DNA of 64,000 bases from NCBI GenBank assembly GCA_963757065.1, contig CAVWQC010000007.1, positions 124,001 to 188,000 on the forward strand, written 5' to 3'. This document shows positions 39,083-49,042 of the stretch, in pieces (positions within the stretch are counted from its first letter, which is position 1; each line of letters begins with the position of its first letter). Origin of the DNA: PNON01 sp963757065. GTDB lineage: Bacteria > Chloroflexota > Anaerolineae > Anaerolineales > Anaerolineaceae. Below the pieces are notes generated by a model. The model was not told where the DNA came from. It made no database searches and saw only the letters and a list, made by a program, of their open reading frames with translations. Made by a program: the position numbers and the translations under genes.

Positions 39083-40303
39083 TTACTTGCCCTGTGGTTT
39101 CTGTCCGAACGAATCATTAAAAAGCTGATGGACCTCCGAGATGATAATAAATTCACTCAAATTCGAGTCCAGAATTCTCTTCAACTCAATAAAATTATCT
39201 GTGCTGGTTTCGGTGAACAAAAAGCCGAAAACCGAATGTTCCTTGTAATCAATTTTTCGCAACTCTAATGGCTTTTCGAAATAGGCAAGCAACTTCTCAA
39301 AATCGAACGCGGTGATGTCGTTTACATGAACACCTGTTGAATTATCCAATACAATGAGGCTGTAGAGTTTGCCATCTTTTCCTTTTAGCGCATCATCCCA
39401 ATTTGGCTTTTCCTGCAAAAAATAGCACAGGTATGGATTGAAACCAAACGCCAGGTGAGAAATATCTGCAGTAGTACACCAGCCGCCAAAGCGCATGGGA
39501 TTGACTTCGATGGGCATCAAAACGCCGTTGTCTCGCCTGACCTCAATGTGGACTGGGAAGTTTTTCAGTTGAGCCAGTTTGCCGATCCTGCCTGCGAAAT
39601 CGGTAAAGTCTGCCAGATTTTCTTCGATGATTTCCTTTGATGTGGTATAGACCCTGTCGCTGACATCGGTTTCGGATGCGAATGTGTGTTTGAGAATGCT
39701 CAGCACCACAGGCTCGCCACTCGCGTTGAAATAGGCGTCGAAGGCGTATTCGTCGCCGTTGATACATTGTTCGATGATGAATGAACTGGTGTTCAAGACC
39801 GCTTCGGGATATGCGCTCGTATTTTTATCCATTTCATTGAGGATCGAATCAATGATGCTGAGCCAGTCCGCGTGGCTGGTGACTTTGCGAACACCCATGC
39901 TGAAAAACCCTACTGCAGGCTTGATGATAAACGGCAGGGGTATATCTTTGATCGCAACCTGTTTCAAATCCTCCATGAGTACTTCTTTGAAATAAAAGTC
40001 AGGAAACATGGATGAGGTAAGTTCCCTGAAATTCACTTTATCTTTGAACAAGGCTATTTTTTCAGGTAGATCGCTGAATTTCAAATGTTTTGTAATCCAA
40101 CCGACAGCGTTTTCAGATGTGGTGTAAATTCTTAGGTTACCAGAGGTGCGCACCATTTCAACTGCAGCTTTCTCGCTGATGAAATTTGTTCCGCTGTACA
40201 ATCCCAGCTTTTCTGCGATATCGGTGTATACAACTGGAATATTGTTATCCCTAACCGTCTGCTTGAAAAAGTCTGAGACGTATGGTTTGTCTGCAAAGAA
40301 CAT
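39083..40303 (-). CDS. ATP-grasp domain protein
   Basis: 406 aa. LPFIIKPAVGFFSMGVRKV (ATP-grasp beta-strand with Lys), FIIEQCINGDEYAFDAYF, and VHIEVRRDNGVLMPIEVNPMRFGG (metal-binding E..N end) indicate an ATP-dependent carboxylate-amine/thiol ligase fold. The GGWC and C-terminal region are not typical of named families. GGGGAG precedes the ATG. Confidence 0.78.
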   Translation of the reverse strand: MFFADKPYVSDFFKQTVRDNNIPVVYTDIAEKLGLYSGTNFISEKAAVEMVRTSGNLRIYTTSENAVGWITKHLKFSDLPEKIALFKDKVNFRELTSSMFPDFYFKEVLMEDLKQVAIKDIPLPFIIKPAVGFFSMGVRKVTSHADWLSIIDSILNEMDKNTSAYPEAVLNTSSFIIEQCINGDEYAFDAYFNASGEPVVLSILKHTFASETDVSDRVYTTSKEIIEENLADFTDFAGRIGKLAQLKNFPVHIEVRRDNGVLMPIEVNPMRFGGWCTTADISHLAFGFNPYLCYFLQEKPNWDDALKGKDGKLYSLIVLDNSTGVHVNDITAFDFEKLLAYFEKPLELRKIDYKEHSVFGFLFTETSTDNFIELKRILDSNLSEFIIISEVHQLFNDSFGQKPQGK

Positions 40304-40779
40304 GAATTACTCCCCGGATGATTTTGAACTACTTAGGTAGCCCGTAGATTTTACCCTATCTCTTCCGTGCAGGATAAAAGGCTTGGGAAAAGTTTGAATA
40401 TTTACAGCCTTTTGTGACTTATTGATCAACGGTTCGTGATATGCCCCTCCGGGGTACGCTTTGTTATGCGTGGGAGGGAGTGGACCTTGCTTTGGAGCAG
40501 GAAAGCTAGGGTGTGTAAGTATCTTAAGTATATCAAATGGCTGTCTTGATTGCATCCAGACTGGTTGATCGGAGTAACAAATATTCCTTGTGATAACGCC
40601 AACCGCACAGTCTTGGCGGTTGATCATTAATCACAATAGGGAGTTGGTGGTAAATGAATAAGGTGCGTTGCGAACGCACCCAACCTGCTACTTGCTGCGC
40701 AAACACCTGTACGAATGGAGGAGATCATTTTTAGTGCAGTACGAATGCACCCTCTCACTACATACGTTAGTGATGCATT
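40304..40779 (-). repeat. R repeat copy R3 with closing hairpin
   Basis: No gene in this interval. R blocks at 40428-40680: ATGCCCCTCCGGGGTACG, CTTTGGAGCAGGAAAG, TAAGTATCTTAAGTATATCAA, ATGGCTGTCTTGATTGCATCC, GATAACGCCAACCGC..GCGGTTGATCATT and the perfect hairpin GGTGCGTT-GCG-AACGCACC (40662-40680). An AACCGC/GCGGTT stem lies inside the core. It is immediately downstream of the minus-strand gene 40780. Confidence 0.82.
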
Positions 40780-41739
40780 TTATACCTTTGTAAATACTTG
40801 ATCGTTATATTCCCAATCGTAATTCCCATGGACACTAAACTTAATACTATTCCCGATTTTTTTGAAATGTAATTCAACCGGGAATGAAATTAACTCAAAT
40901 ACATTATCAGCCATACATCGCATGGGCATATATGGCCAAAATAAGGAAGTGTATAGACATTTATTGACAGCATCATAATTAATAGTCCATTCCTCAGCCT
41001 CGGCGCCATTTTGCCATCGATAGGTGCCCAGGTAATGTTCCATTTCACACGAATGAGGAACTTCTTCTCCATACTCCAGGCCTAAAAATGCGATGATTTC
41101 CTGTACGTACTGATCCCATTGCTCCTCGCTTGTGTCGATTTTGACCTTAGAGCACTGTAATCGATCAAATATCTCCATCATCATTATCTGTTCATATTCA
41201 ATGGCGGCAAACATGCTGTTTTCATTACTATAGATATGATCCTTAAAATATATGTGTAGATCATCTCTTCTAAGCATTAGATCTCTCCACCATTTTCCCC
41301 GGGCGATAAATGCTTTTTCCAGGCTTTTCCGTAGATCCGGACGATATAGAAAGACAAGGACAGGATTCAGTTCGTTGATAACCTCAACTACCTGCGAATA
41401 ATATGTAACGATTTCATCTTCATTCCAGAGACTATGAATAAAATACCGGTCATATGCATGTAAAAAACATCCTTCGGTAACACATACTTTCCCGGATGAC
41501 TTTATTGAATCTTTAAAAACTTTCCACCCCTTCAACATCCCAATCCTGTTTAATTCCATTCCTTCAGCAGTATTCAATTTCCCAAAGGTGAATTCATTAT
41601 GCCGAATTGGATGGTTTTCGCACTCTTCATGCAGCCAATAGGCATTATGATGCAGGCCGATCTGTTTATATACACTTTTCGAAATACTCGATTTACCAAC
41701 TGATGAGTGCCCATCAACGATTATCAGTTTTGTGTTCAT
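40780..41739 (-). CDS. P-loop kinase-like protein
   Basis: 319 aa. Walker A GHSSVGKSSIS at residues 9-19, then a helix-rich nucleoside/antibiotic-kinase-like body (LVFLYRPDLRKSLEKAFIARGKWW). The C-terminal third is unusual (HYLGTYRWQNGAEAEEW). It resembles the chloramphenicol phosphotransferase/adenylylsulfate kinase group loosely. Function unknown. Confidence 0.65.
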   Translation of the reverse strand: MNTKLIIVDGHSSVGKSSISKSVYKQIGLHHNAYWLHEECENHPIRHNEFTFGKLNTAEGMELNRIGMLKGWKVFKDSIKSSGKVCVTEGCFLHAYDRYFIHSLWNEDEIVTYYSQVVEVINELNPVLVFLYRPDLRKSLEKAFIARGKWWRDLMLRRDDLHIYFKDHIYSNENSMFAAIEYEQIMMMEIFDRLQCSKVKIDTSEEQWDQYVQEIIAFLGLEYGEEVPHSCEMEHYLGTYRWQNGAEAEEWTINYDAVNKCLYTSLFWPYMPMRCMADNVFELISFPVELHFKKIGNSIKFSVHGNYDWEYNDQVFTKV

Positions 41740-41809
41740 TAAGCGTCCATATCAGTCATTGTTGATTCCCATGCAATTCATCGTGTACAGTTGCTCAACA
41801 GCCTGCACC

Positions 41810-41995
41810 ATACCCCAGCGGGTTACTTATGGGTACACCGGGATTCTGTTTTGGAGCAGAAAGCTGTGATTCATTAGTACCCTAAGTATAGCTATTGTCT
41901 GCTTTGATTATATCCAGGCTGGTCGTTCGAATCCGCATTTAACCCTTGCGATAGCGCCAACCGGGTAAGCCTTGCGGGTAATTATTAACTAATAT
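41810..41995 (-). repeat. R repeat copy R4
   Basis: CCCCAGCGGGTTACTTATG, TTTTGGAGCAGAAAGC, TACCCTAAGTATAGC, GTCTGCTTTGATTATATCC-GGCTGG, CATTTAACCCTTGCGATAGCG and CCAACCGGGTAAGCCTTGCGGGT follow the R order. It sits downstream of the minus-strand FGGY gene 42216 and is followed by S2. Confidence 0.78.
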
Positions 41996-42011
41996 AGAGA
42001 TCTTTTATTAG

Positions 42012-42122
42012 GATGGAGACCTGGCGGACAAAACCGCGCGCGCTGTGTCCCCTCCATTCTATTTCGGGGATCTATGAGGTCCTTTCCACTTCGTTTCAAG
42101 GATGGTAACACCGGCAGGAACA
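42012..42122 (-). repeat. S repeat copy S2
   Basis: GGAGACCTGGCGGACAAAACCG and GAGGTCCTTTCCACTTCGTT then TCAAGGATGGTAACACCGGC match S5 (53451-53578) from end to end, with a different middle. Directly follows R4. Confidence 0.8.
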
Positions 42123-42145
42123 AAGGAAGAATCCTATAACAAATG

Positions 42146-42170
42146 ATAGACCCCCATTATGGGGATCTAT
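42146..42170 (-). terminator. Terminator-like hairpin
   Basis: ATAGA-CCCCCA-TTA-TGGGG-ATCTAT, a stem of about 10 bp, 46 bp downstream of the FGGY gene stop. On the minus strand a short T-rich stretch follows. Confidence 0.5.
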
Positions 42171-42215
42171 TGGAATAATCAATGTGCTCCAAAAAAGAAT
42201 AGGCTAATTATTCCA

Positions 42216-43709
42216 TTATTCTTTTAACCAACCTATCGAGCGTTCAACAGCTTTATTCCAACCATTTAATAGCTGATCTCTTTGGTCATCAGATATTTCT
42301 GGCTTCCAACTTCGATCGATTTGAACTAAAGTTTTTGTCTGTTCCATCGATTCCCAATAACCTGTTGCCAGACCAGCTAAAAATGCGGCTCCTAAAACGC
42401 TACTCTCAGTAACTAAAGGCCTTTCAACAACTATTCCCAGAATATTAGCAAGAATTTGCATTAATAATTCATTTTTTGCACCTCCCCCGCCAACACGCAC
42501 ATTATTAATTGAGATTTTTGAAACCTGCTGGATTGAATCAAATGAACCTCTAACCTGGAAAGCCATCGCATCAAGTGCAGCCCGGATCAAATGGTTCTTA
42601 GAAGTGTTTTGGGCAATCCCCAAAATAGTACCCCTTGCATAGGGATCATTATAGGGACCGCCTAAACCCGAGAAACTTGGGACAAAGTACACTCCACCGG
42701 AATCAGGAACTCTGGATGCCATTATCTCTGCATCATTAAAGTCATGGATAATACCAAGTTCATCTCGAAGCCATTGAATTGCTGATCCAGAAAAATTTAT
42801 CCAACTTCCAAATCCCCGGGTAACCTTGCCATCTATCGCCCATAAAATCGGTGATTGGATGCCTTTCATGGGAGGAATATATTGATTTCCTGTATTAAGA
42901 GTCAACCCGGACCCTGTACCCAAATTGCAGTGAATCGTACCTGGTTTGTAACATGCTTGACCAAAGATGGCTGCAAATTGGTCTCCGCAAACCGCGGCAA
43001 TTGGAATTCGGGCATTGAAAAACAAATCCGGCTTGGTATACGCATAAATTTCACTAGAACTGCGAATTTCCGGCAGAATCTCCCTGGGGATACCTAATTC
43101 ATTAATTAGCCAATCATCGTAACTTAGAGTATGTGTATTGAACAATAAACCCAAGCTTGAATTTGAAATATCAGTGATGTAAGCTTCTCCTGCTGAGAGT
43201 TTCCAAACCAACCAGGTATCGATCGTCCCGAAAAGTAATTCGCCGTTTGCTAATCCTTTTTGTATCGCCCGGTCATTCTCCATGAGCCAAAGGATCTTTG
43301 TAGCGGAACAATTGGTAGCAATATTGGCTCCTGTTCGCTCTCTAATCTCCGATTCATATTTTTGAGATAATCTCTCGCATATTTGTATTGTTCGATTATC
43401 CTGCCAACTAATGGCTCGCCCAATAGTTTTACCAGAATATTTATTCCAAAATATTGTAGTTGCCAATTGGTTACTTATTCCAATCGCTTCGATATCTTCA
43501 GGAATAATTCTACTGTTCTTAAAAACCTCCCCCACTGCTTTTTGAATTACTTCAAGAATTTCATCCGGGTCCTGTTCCACCCAACCAGGTTGTGGATAGT
43601 AAAGTTTATTCTCCAAAGATACACTTGCCATAATTTTTGCTTCATGGTCAAAAATCACAGCCTTAGTCAGTGTAGTTCCAAGGTCTATCCCAAGAATATA
43701 TTTTGCCAT
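42216..43709 (-). CDS. FGGY kinase, glycerol-kinase paralogue without the glycerol-binding Arg-Glu pair
   Basis: 497 aa. FGGY phosphate motif GIDLGTTLTKAVIF, WQDNRTIQIC, NLGTGSGLTLNTG and the C-terminal VGGGGAKNELLMQ are all present, and the ADP-site DQ (GDQFAAIFGQ) is kept. In E. coli GlpK glycerol is held by Arg83-Glu84; here the matching block is SNQLATT, with Leu-Ala in their place. It likely phosphorylates another polyol or sugar. It lies 43 bp after the response-regulator gene in what looks like one operon. The true GlpK is at 45656. Confidence 0.85.
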   Translation of the reverse strand: MAKYILGIDLGTTLTKAVIFDHEAKIMASVSLENKLYYPQPGWVEQDPDEILEVIQKAVGEVFKNSRIIPEDIEAIGISNQLATTIFWNKYSGKTIGRAISWQDNRTIQICERLSQKYESEIRERTGANIATNCSATKILWLMENDRAIQKGLANGELLFGTIDTWLVWKLSAGEAYITDISNSSLGLLFNTHTLSYDDWLINELGIPREILPEIRSSSEIYAYTKPDLFFNARIPIAAVCGDQFAAIFGQACYKPGTIHCNLGTGSGLTLNTGNQYIPPMKGIQSPILWAIDGKVTRGFGSWINFSGSAIQWLRDELGIIHDFNDAEIMASRVPDSGGVYFVPSFSGLGGPYNDPYARGTILGIAQNTSKNHLIRAALDAMAFQVRGSFDSIQQVSKISINNVRVGGGGAKNELLMQILANILGIVVERPLVTESSVLGAAFLAGLATGYWESMEQTKTLVQIDRSWKPEISDDQRDQLLNGWNKAVERSIGWLKE

Positions 43710-43752
43710 ATTGTCATCCTCTGTTCAGGGAATCTGGTTGAGCTAATAAAGT

Positions 43753-44400
43753 TTAAATTCTGCTTTCCTTAAGCCCTTGTTCTAATTCCAGGTAGACCCG
43801 CACCAGGCTTGCAATGTTGTCTACGTCTAACTTGCGCATGGCATCACGTCTTTGTTTTTCAACAGTCTTTACGCTCGTCTGTAATACAAAGGCAATCTCT
43901 TTTGTCGTCTTGCCATTTACTATCATCCTTGTTACTTCATGCTCTCGAGGAGAAAGACGATCAATTAAATTCTTGGGTTGCTTGTTAAATTCATGACTCA
44001 TCAGGATATGTGAAACCCCAGAACTTAAATAAATACTATCCCGATTTGCCGCACGAATAGCATCGATCAACTCTTCACTGGAAGATTGCTTTAACACATA
44101 TCCGAGAGCTCCCAGAGATAAAGCTTGCCTAACCAAGGCAAGATCTGAATGAATTGAAAGAAAAACAACTTTTGGTTTCGGTTGAAGCTCTGCAATTTCT
44201 TTCATAACATCTAATCCACTAATGCCAGGCATTGAAACATCAAGGACCAACACATCCGGGTAAAGCTCATGAACTATTCGTATTGCATTTACTCCACTAT
44301 CAGTATCGGCGACAACTTGAATATCGCTATAGTTACTCAATATCTGACAAATTCCCTGTCGTATCATGTGATGATCATCAACAACCATTACCCGAATCAT
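43753..44400 (-). CDS. NarL/FixJ-type response regulator
   Basis: 215 aa. Receiver with DD (VVDDHHM), phospho-Asp in VLVLDVSMPG and GYVLK Lys; LuxR helix-turn-helix LSPREHEVTRMIVNGKTTKEIA, KTVEKQRRDAMRKL. The ATG is reached by an AAGGA that overlaps the stop codon of the histidine kinase gene, implying translational coupling. Confidence 0.88.
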   Translation of the reverse strand: MIRVMVVDDHHMIRQGICQILSNYSDIQVVADTDSGVNAIRIVHELYPDVLVLDVSMPGISGLDVMKEIAELQPKPKVVFLSIHSDLALVRQALSLGALGYVLKQSSSEELIDAIRAANRDSIYLSSGVSHILMSHEFNKQPKNLIDRLSPREHEVTRMIVNGKTTKEIAFVLQTSVKTVEKQRRDAMRKLDVDNIASLVRVYLELEQGLKESRI

Positions 44401-44407
44401 ATGTTCC

Positions 44408-45442
44408 TTATCCTTTATTGACCTTGAAAGGTAGAATTCCAATAAGTTGTGTTCCCTTACCAATGGTCGATTCTATTTCAATAGTTCCATCCAATGGAAA
44501 AAATCTTTCACGAATTCCTTGCAAACCAAGGCCTTCTCTTGAAGTATTTACGTCAAAACCCTGTCCATTGTCTTCCATAAAGATACTTATTTCATTATCG
44601 GAATAATCTAAATTTATCCAGGCTGACAAAGCATGAGAATGCTTTGCTATATTTGTTAATCCCTCTTGGATAAAACGATAAATTGCAATAGCATAAGCCT
44701 CAGGTAACGAAGGGAACTCTTGCTGACAAGAAAAATCTACCTTAATTTGATTCGTTTCTTCAAATGTAGTACAGAAAGCTTCCAATACTAACGGAAGTTC
44801 TAATTTATAAAGTGAGGGTGGGTGCAACTGATAAAAAATTTGTCGAATATGTTTTAACACTGTCTCAAAGTTTCGAATTATATTATCGATAACATTAATT
44901 GATACATTATTTTCTTTTATCAGTGATTCTTTTATTGTTCTCAATTCAAAAATCAACCCTGTCATTCGCTGACCTACTTCGTCATGCAAGTCCCGCGAAA
45001 TACGATATCTTTCATTTTCTTGAGTAGTCACTAATTTAAAAACAGCCCTTTTTAGATTCTCTTCAGCATCAATTTGCGGGGTAATATCGCGGTTACATAT
45101 TGCGATCCTTTTTTGAGAATCACCTTCTTGGAAAATCGGGTATATTAATGTCTTCAACCAGCGATCCTTTACTTTCATTACATGCGTAATGGGTTTTCCG
45201 GTCTCAACAACCTGGTTAAAGATGATTTTAAAATTTTGAAGATTTGTTTCCAAAAAAAGATCTTTGAATTGCATACCGATAATATCTTTTGGTATTAACT
45301 TGTTCCTTTTACAAGCAGAATCGTTAATAAAGAGAATCTTTTCTGTGGGGTCAACAATAAAGACATCATCGCCATAAGCATTTAGTAATTCCCATGCAAT
45401 GTTTGGGTTTACAACTGATTCTTCAAAAAATTTAGATATCAT
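44408..45442 (-). CDS. Cytosolic PAS-domain histidine kinase (NarX/DegS type)
   Basis: 344 aa without membrane spans. A PAS domain (about residues 15-120, LNAYGDDVFIVDPTEKILFINDSA), a HisKA_3 region with phospho-His in ISRDLHDEVGQ, and HATPase motifs (FIQEGLTNIAKHS, DNGQGFD, GIRERFFPLDG). It senses an internal signal and pairs with the regulator at 43753. Downstream kinase gene suggests control of polyol metabolism. Confidence 0.87.
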   Translation of the reverse strand: MISKFFEESVVNPNIAWELLNAYGDDVFIVDPTEKILFINDSACKRNKLIPKDIIGMQFKDLFLETNLQNFKIIFNQVVETGKPITHVMKVKDRWLKTLIYPIFQEGDSQKRIAICNRDITPQIDAEENLKRAVFKLVTTQENERYRISRDLHDEVGQRMTGLIFELRTIKESLIKENNVSINVIDNIIRNFETVLKHIRQIFYQLHPPSLYKLELPLVLEAFCTTFEETNQIKVDFSCQQEFPSLPEAYAIAIYRFIQEGLTNIAKHSHALSAWINLDYSDNEISIFMEDNGQGFDVNTSREGLGLQGIRERFFPLDGTIEIESTIGKGTQLIGILPFKVNKG

Positions 45443-45655
45443 GCAATAAATTTCCTAAATTGTTTACCTATTGTAACTTGTTTATTCTTCAATTAATTAC
45501 TCTTTTAGAGTGTTTGATTTTGTACTGCCTTCCCCGATAATGAGTATGTAGGTGAGTGGTGTTTGAGGGAAGCGAAGATTTCTTGATGATTCATAATTCA
45601 ACAGCTGTTTTAACTTAGGTAGAGTAATTGCGCCTATCGATTCAAACCGGGAAGC

Positions 45656-47134
45656 CTAAATCCAATCAAAGGTCCTGGTTACCGCCTTTTTCCAACCAGC
45701 ATACAGAGACTCACGTTTCTCGGCAGCCATATCAGGCTTCCATTCCTTATCCTTGCCCCAATTCGCCCGCAGTTCTTCGTTGTTCTTCCAGTATCCGACC
45801 GCCAGCCCAGCAGCGTAAGCCGCTCCCAGGGCAGTGGTCTCCGCCACCTTCGGGCGGGTCACAGGCACGTTCAAAATGTCAGCCTGGAACTGCATCAGGA
45901 GTTCATTGTAGACCATCCCACCGTCCACCTTAAGGTTTTTTAGGTGGATGCCGGAATCTTTCTCCATCGCATCCAGCACTTCCCGAGTCTGGTAGGCGGT
46001 GGCTTCCAGCACAGCCCGGGCTATATGGCCTTTGTTTACGTAACGGGTCATGCCGGCGATGACTCCTCTTGCATCGGACCGCCAGTATGGTGCGAACAGC
46101 CCCGAGAAGGCCGGCACGAAATAAATACCACCAGAATCTTCCACGGTCTTCGCTAGGGTTTCTACATCTGCAGATCTCTGGATGATCCCAAGGTTGTCAC
46201 GCAGCCACTGGACCAAAGCCCCCGTGATGGCAATCGACCCTTCCAAGGCATATATGGCTGGTTGGGTTCCAATTCTGTAACTTAGCGTAGTCAGCAAACC
46301 GTTGTGGGAAATCATTGGCTTTTCACCGGTGTTGAGCAGCATGAAACAACCGGTTCCATAGGTGTTTTTAGCTTCCCCGGGGTTGTAACAGGTCTGACCG
46401 AAAAGCGCCGCCTGCTGGTCCCCGAGGTCACCTGCTACAGGAATACCACCCAGCACGTTTTTTGCTGATCCATACACTTCCGATGAGGAGCGGATTGCGG
46501 GTAGCATCGGACGGGGAATCTCAAGGAGATGGAGAATCTCTTCATCCCAATCCAGAGTTTCAAGGTTCATGAGCAAGGTGCGGCTGGCATTGGTTACGTC
46601 TGTGGCATGTACCCCGGTCAAATTCCAAAGCAGCCACGTATCGACGTTCCCAAAGAGTAAGTCCCCATTTTCAGCACGTGGGCGTATCCCGGGGATGTTG
46701 TCCAGGATCCACTTGATCTTCGGGCCGGAAAAATAAGTCGCCAACGGCAGACCTGTCTTGGATCTGAGGCGATCCTGTCCACCCTCCCTGGCAAGCTCGT
46801 TGCAGATAGTATCTGTACGTGTATCCTGCCAGACAATAGCGTTACAAATGGGTTTCCCGGTCGCTCGCTCCCACACGATAGTCGTTTCACGTTGATTTGT
46901 TATACCGATGGCTGCAATGTCCTTAGCATTTATTTTCCCCTTCTTGAGAGCTCCCAGCATCACTTCCCGGGTATTAACCCAAATTTCCATGGGGTCATGC
47001 TCAACCCAGCCTGGTTGCGGGTAGATTTGCGTGTGCTCCTTCTGATCCGCCGCGACAATATTCCCGGCGTGATCGAAAATGATAAAACGGGTGCTGGTGG
47101 TACCTTGATCAATACTCGCAATGTATTTTTCCAT
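45656..47134 (-). CDS. glpK: Glycerol kinase
   Basis: 492 aa, full length. IDQGTTSTRFIIF, TNQRETTIVWE (glycerol-binding Arg-Glu), VWQDTRTDTIC, GDQQAALFGQ and NTYGTGCFMLLNTG are all as in GlpK. It makes glycerol-3-phosphate with ATP. Preceded by a terminator at 47167-47204, so it has its own promoter; it lies 213 bp upstream of the sensor kinase gene on the same strand. Confidence 0.93.
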   Translation of the reverse strand: MEKYIASIDQGTTSTRFIIFDHAGNIVAADQKEHTQIYPQPGWVEHDPMEIWVNTREVMLGALKKGKINAKDIAAIGITNQRETTIVWERATGKPICNAIVWQDTRTDTICNELAREGGQDRLRSKTGLPLATYFSGPKIKWILDNIPGIRPRAENGDLLFGNVDTWLLWNLTGVHATDVTNASRTLLMNLETLDWDEEILHLLEIPRPMLPAIRSSSEVYGSAKNVLGGIPVAGDLGDQQAALFGQTCYNPGEAKNTYGTGCFMLLNTGEKPMISHNGLLTTLSYRIGTQPAIYALEGSIAITGALVQWLRDNLGIIQRSADVETLAKTVEDSGGIYFVPAFSGLFAPYWRSDARGVIAGMTRYVNKGHIARAVLEATAYQTREVLDAMEKDSGIHLKNLKVDGGMVYNELLMQFQADILNVPVTRPKVAETTALGAAYAAGLAVGYWKNNEELRANWGKDKEWKPDMAAEKRESLYAGWKKAVTRTFDWI

Positions 47135-47166
47135 ATTGGACCTTTCGTTTATTTGAAATTATTTTC

Positions 47167-47204
47167 GAAAATGCCCGGTAGGACACTTCCAACCGGGCAT
47201 TTTC
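47167..47204 (-). terminator. Intrinsic terminator between hydrolase and glpK
   Basis: GAAAATGCCCGGT / AACCGGGCATTTTC, a nearly perfect 14-bp stem. It ends the transcript of the upstream hydrolase gene on the minus strand. Confidence 0.8.
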
Positions 47205-47284
47205 CAATCTCTTTCAACCTTGGTATTCAAATTGGAAAATCTTAACTAAATTGTTTATTGACCGGTCCAATTTTCGAGCAAATT

Positions 47285-49042
47285 TTATCCAAACCCAAAC
47301 ATGCAATTTGCTGCAGTCAAGTACCATGCAACGAACAGAATATTGATGAAAGCACCCACATAAATACGTCCAGTCTTCCGGAAGTAATATGTAGAAATCA
47401 ATGCAATAGCCGGGACCAGTACAAACAACCCCAAGCCATTGATAAAACCGAGTGCTTTTGGCCCAAAATTCGAGGGTCCGCCGAAGAACGTCAATGGAAC
47501 GTAATAGTATGCTTCAACAAAGAAGTAACCCAAAGCCAGAATGACCGTGTTAATGATCATCTCACGGGCAAAACTGGCCTTTCCTTCCTTTGGCCGCAAT
47601 GTTCCATGAAGGCTGATCGCCATCGGGATAAAATAAATGGACAGCGGGATGACGTACGCTAACATGACGAGGAAGTGGCGGAAATCCATTGTCTTGAGGG
47701 TGACAACCCAGGCACGGAAGTCAACCTTCAAAACATCGACGATTATGACAAGGATCAGGTAACCTGTGCCCACGACAGCCAACGCGAGAAGCAATGATTT
47801 CCAGATCTTTTTCCAATCCAAACCGATTCCTTCCCATTTAAAGCCGTAACTTACACCATCGGCGCCAGCTTTTTTACCGAGGACAAAGTATCCTAAAACG
47901 AGTAGAGCGATGGATATAAGCCCAACTACAAAGAGCCATCCAACAAAGCCGGTTGTAATTCCTTCAAGTTTCCCGGGGTTCAACATGAAGAATTTGAAGA
48001 ATAATGGAACCAGCAGGATCGGTCCAAGAACCGCAGTGATGATCGCAAAAAACCACCAGGTTGCGCCTGTTGAACCTTTGAAGACAGGGGTTGGATCCTT
48101 GAGGGTGCTAAAGAAATGAGTTTCAAGGAGTGCGCCACCATAGCTCATCATGAAGATGATGAATCCAAGTAAAGCAATTGCAGTCCCAAAGAACTTCCAC
48201 TGCCAGATCTGATTGGTATAGGGGATATCCATGCCACCCTTCATGGTCATACCAAACCATTTAACGGCATTTCCAATGGATGTAGCATCATCCGTTGATT
48301 TCGGATGGTCACCCCAATGGTCGAAGTAGATCCTTGCAGAATTATCTTCAACCGAACCATACAACTGTCCAGGGATAACTGCTTCGGAGACGCCATAGGC
48401 AGTCATCGCATCAGGCATGGCCGGAATTGCCACACCGTTCGGGGCACCGAAGTTTGGAGGAGTTTCAGTTGTTCGACCTACGCTAATTGCCCAGTTATGC
48501 TCCAGTGGACAAGTCTTGACATCACAACCGGAATCCATGTAGAAGAGTGCCTGGTAGAGATCAGGATACTTGATGGCAGTTGCATCGATTGCCATACCAC
48601 CCATCGACATCCCTATCATCCCCACATTGTCTTTGTCAACAATATCGAGGGAGTGTAGATAAAGGAGCGCGTCAGCAGTGCCGTAGCCATTGGCAGCATG
48701 ATCTTTAGCTGTGGATTTGGCTGAAAAACCATGATTATCGAGATCCATTGACAAAACGACATAACCCCGTCGTGACAACTCGATGGCGGTGTTGGTCATA
48801 TACTCTTTAGTGTTATTGAACCCATGTGCCGCCAACACAGCTGGTGCCGGATTTTCTCCGGTCACGCCTTTGGGAACATACAGGTACGCATCGTAGTAGC
48901 CGTTAAACGTACCATAAATCTTGATTTCCCGGACATCGACAGCACCTGCCCCGTTCTGTACCAAGCCAGCCAGCAAGCTGCCAGCAAGCATGAGAATAAG
49001 GGCTACGATTAATAAAGTATTGCGACTTTTTTGCTTGTCCAT
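47285..49042 (-). CDS. Alpha/beta hydrolase with C-terminal membrane domain
   Basis: 585 aa from ATG 49042 (AAGGAG upstream; longer in-frame extension lacks a site). One N-terminal span (VALILMLAGSLLAGLV), then a dienelactone-hydrolase-like domain with AAHGFNNTKEYMTNTAIEL and GMSMGGMAIDA (GxSxG nucleophile), then about six to eight spans from residue 280. It is probably anchored with the hydrolase outside the cytosol. Its neighbours are glpK and the sensor pair. Substrate unknown. Confidence 0.8.
   Translation of the reverse strand: MDKQKSRNTLLIVALILMLAGSLLAGLVQNGAGAVDVREIKIYGTFNGYYDAYLYVPKGVTGENPAPAVLAAHGFNNTKEYMTNTAIELSRRGYVVLSMDLDNHGFSAKSTAKDHAANGYGTADALLYLHSLDIVDKDNVGMIGMSMGGMAIDATAIKYPDLYQALFYMDSGCDVKTCPLEHNWAISVGRTTETPPNFGAPNGVAIPAMPDAMTAYGVSEAVIPGQLYGSVEDNSARIYFDHWGDHPKSTDDATSIGNAVKWFGMTMKGGMDIPYTNQIWQWKFFGTAIALLGFIIFMMSYGGALLETHFFSTLKDPTPVFKGSTGATWWFFAIITAVLGPILLVPLFFKFFMLNPGKLEGITTGFVGWLFVVGLISIALLVLGYFVLGKKAGADGVSYGFKWEGIGLDWKKIWKSLLLALAVVGTGYLILVIIVDVLKVDFRAWVVTLKTMDFRHFLVMLAYVIPLSIYFIPMAISLHGTLRPKEGKASFAREMIINTVILALGYFFVEAYYYVPLTFFGGPSNFGPKALGFINGLGLFVLVPAIALISTYYFRKTGRIYVGAFINILFVAWYLTAANCMFGFG

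Noticed and set aside
41920..41945. GTTCGAATCC, like a tRNA T-loop
   Set aside because: It is part of the R4 repeat block; no acceptor or anticodon stem can be drawn and other R copies differ at these bases.
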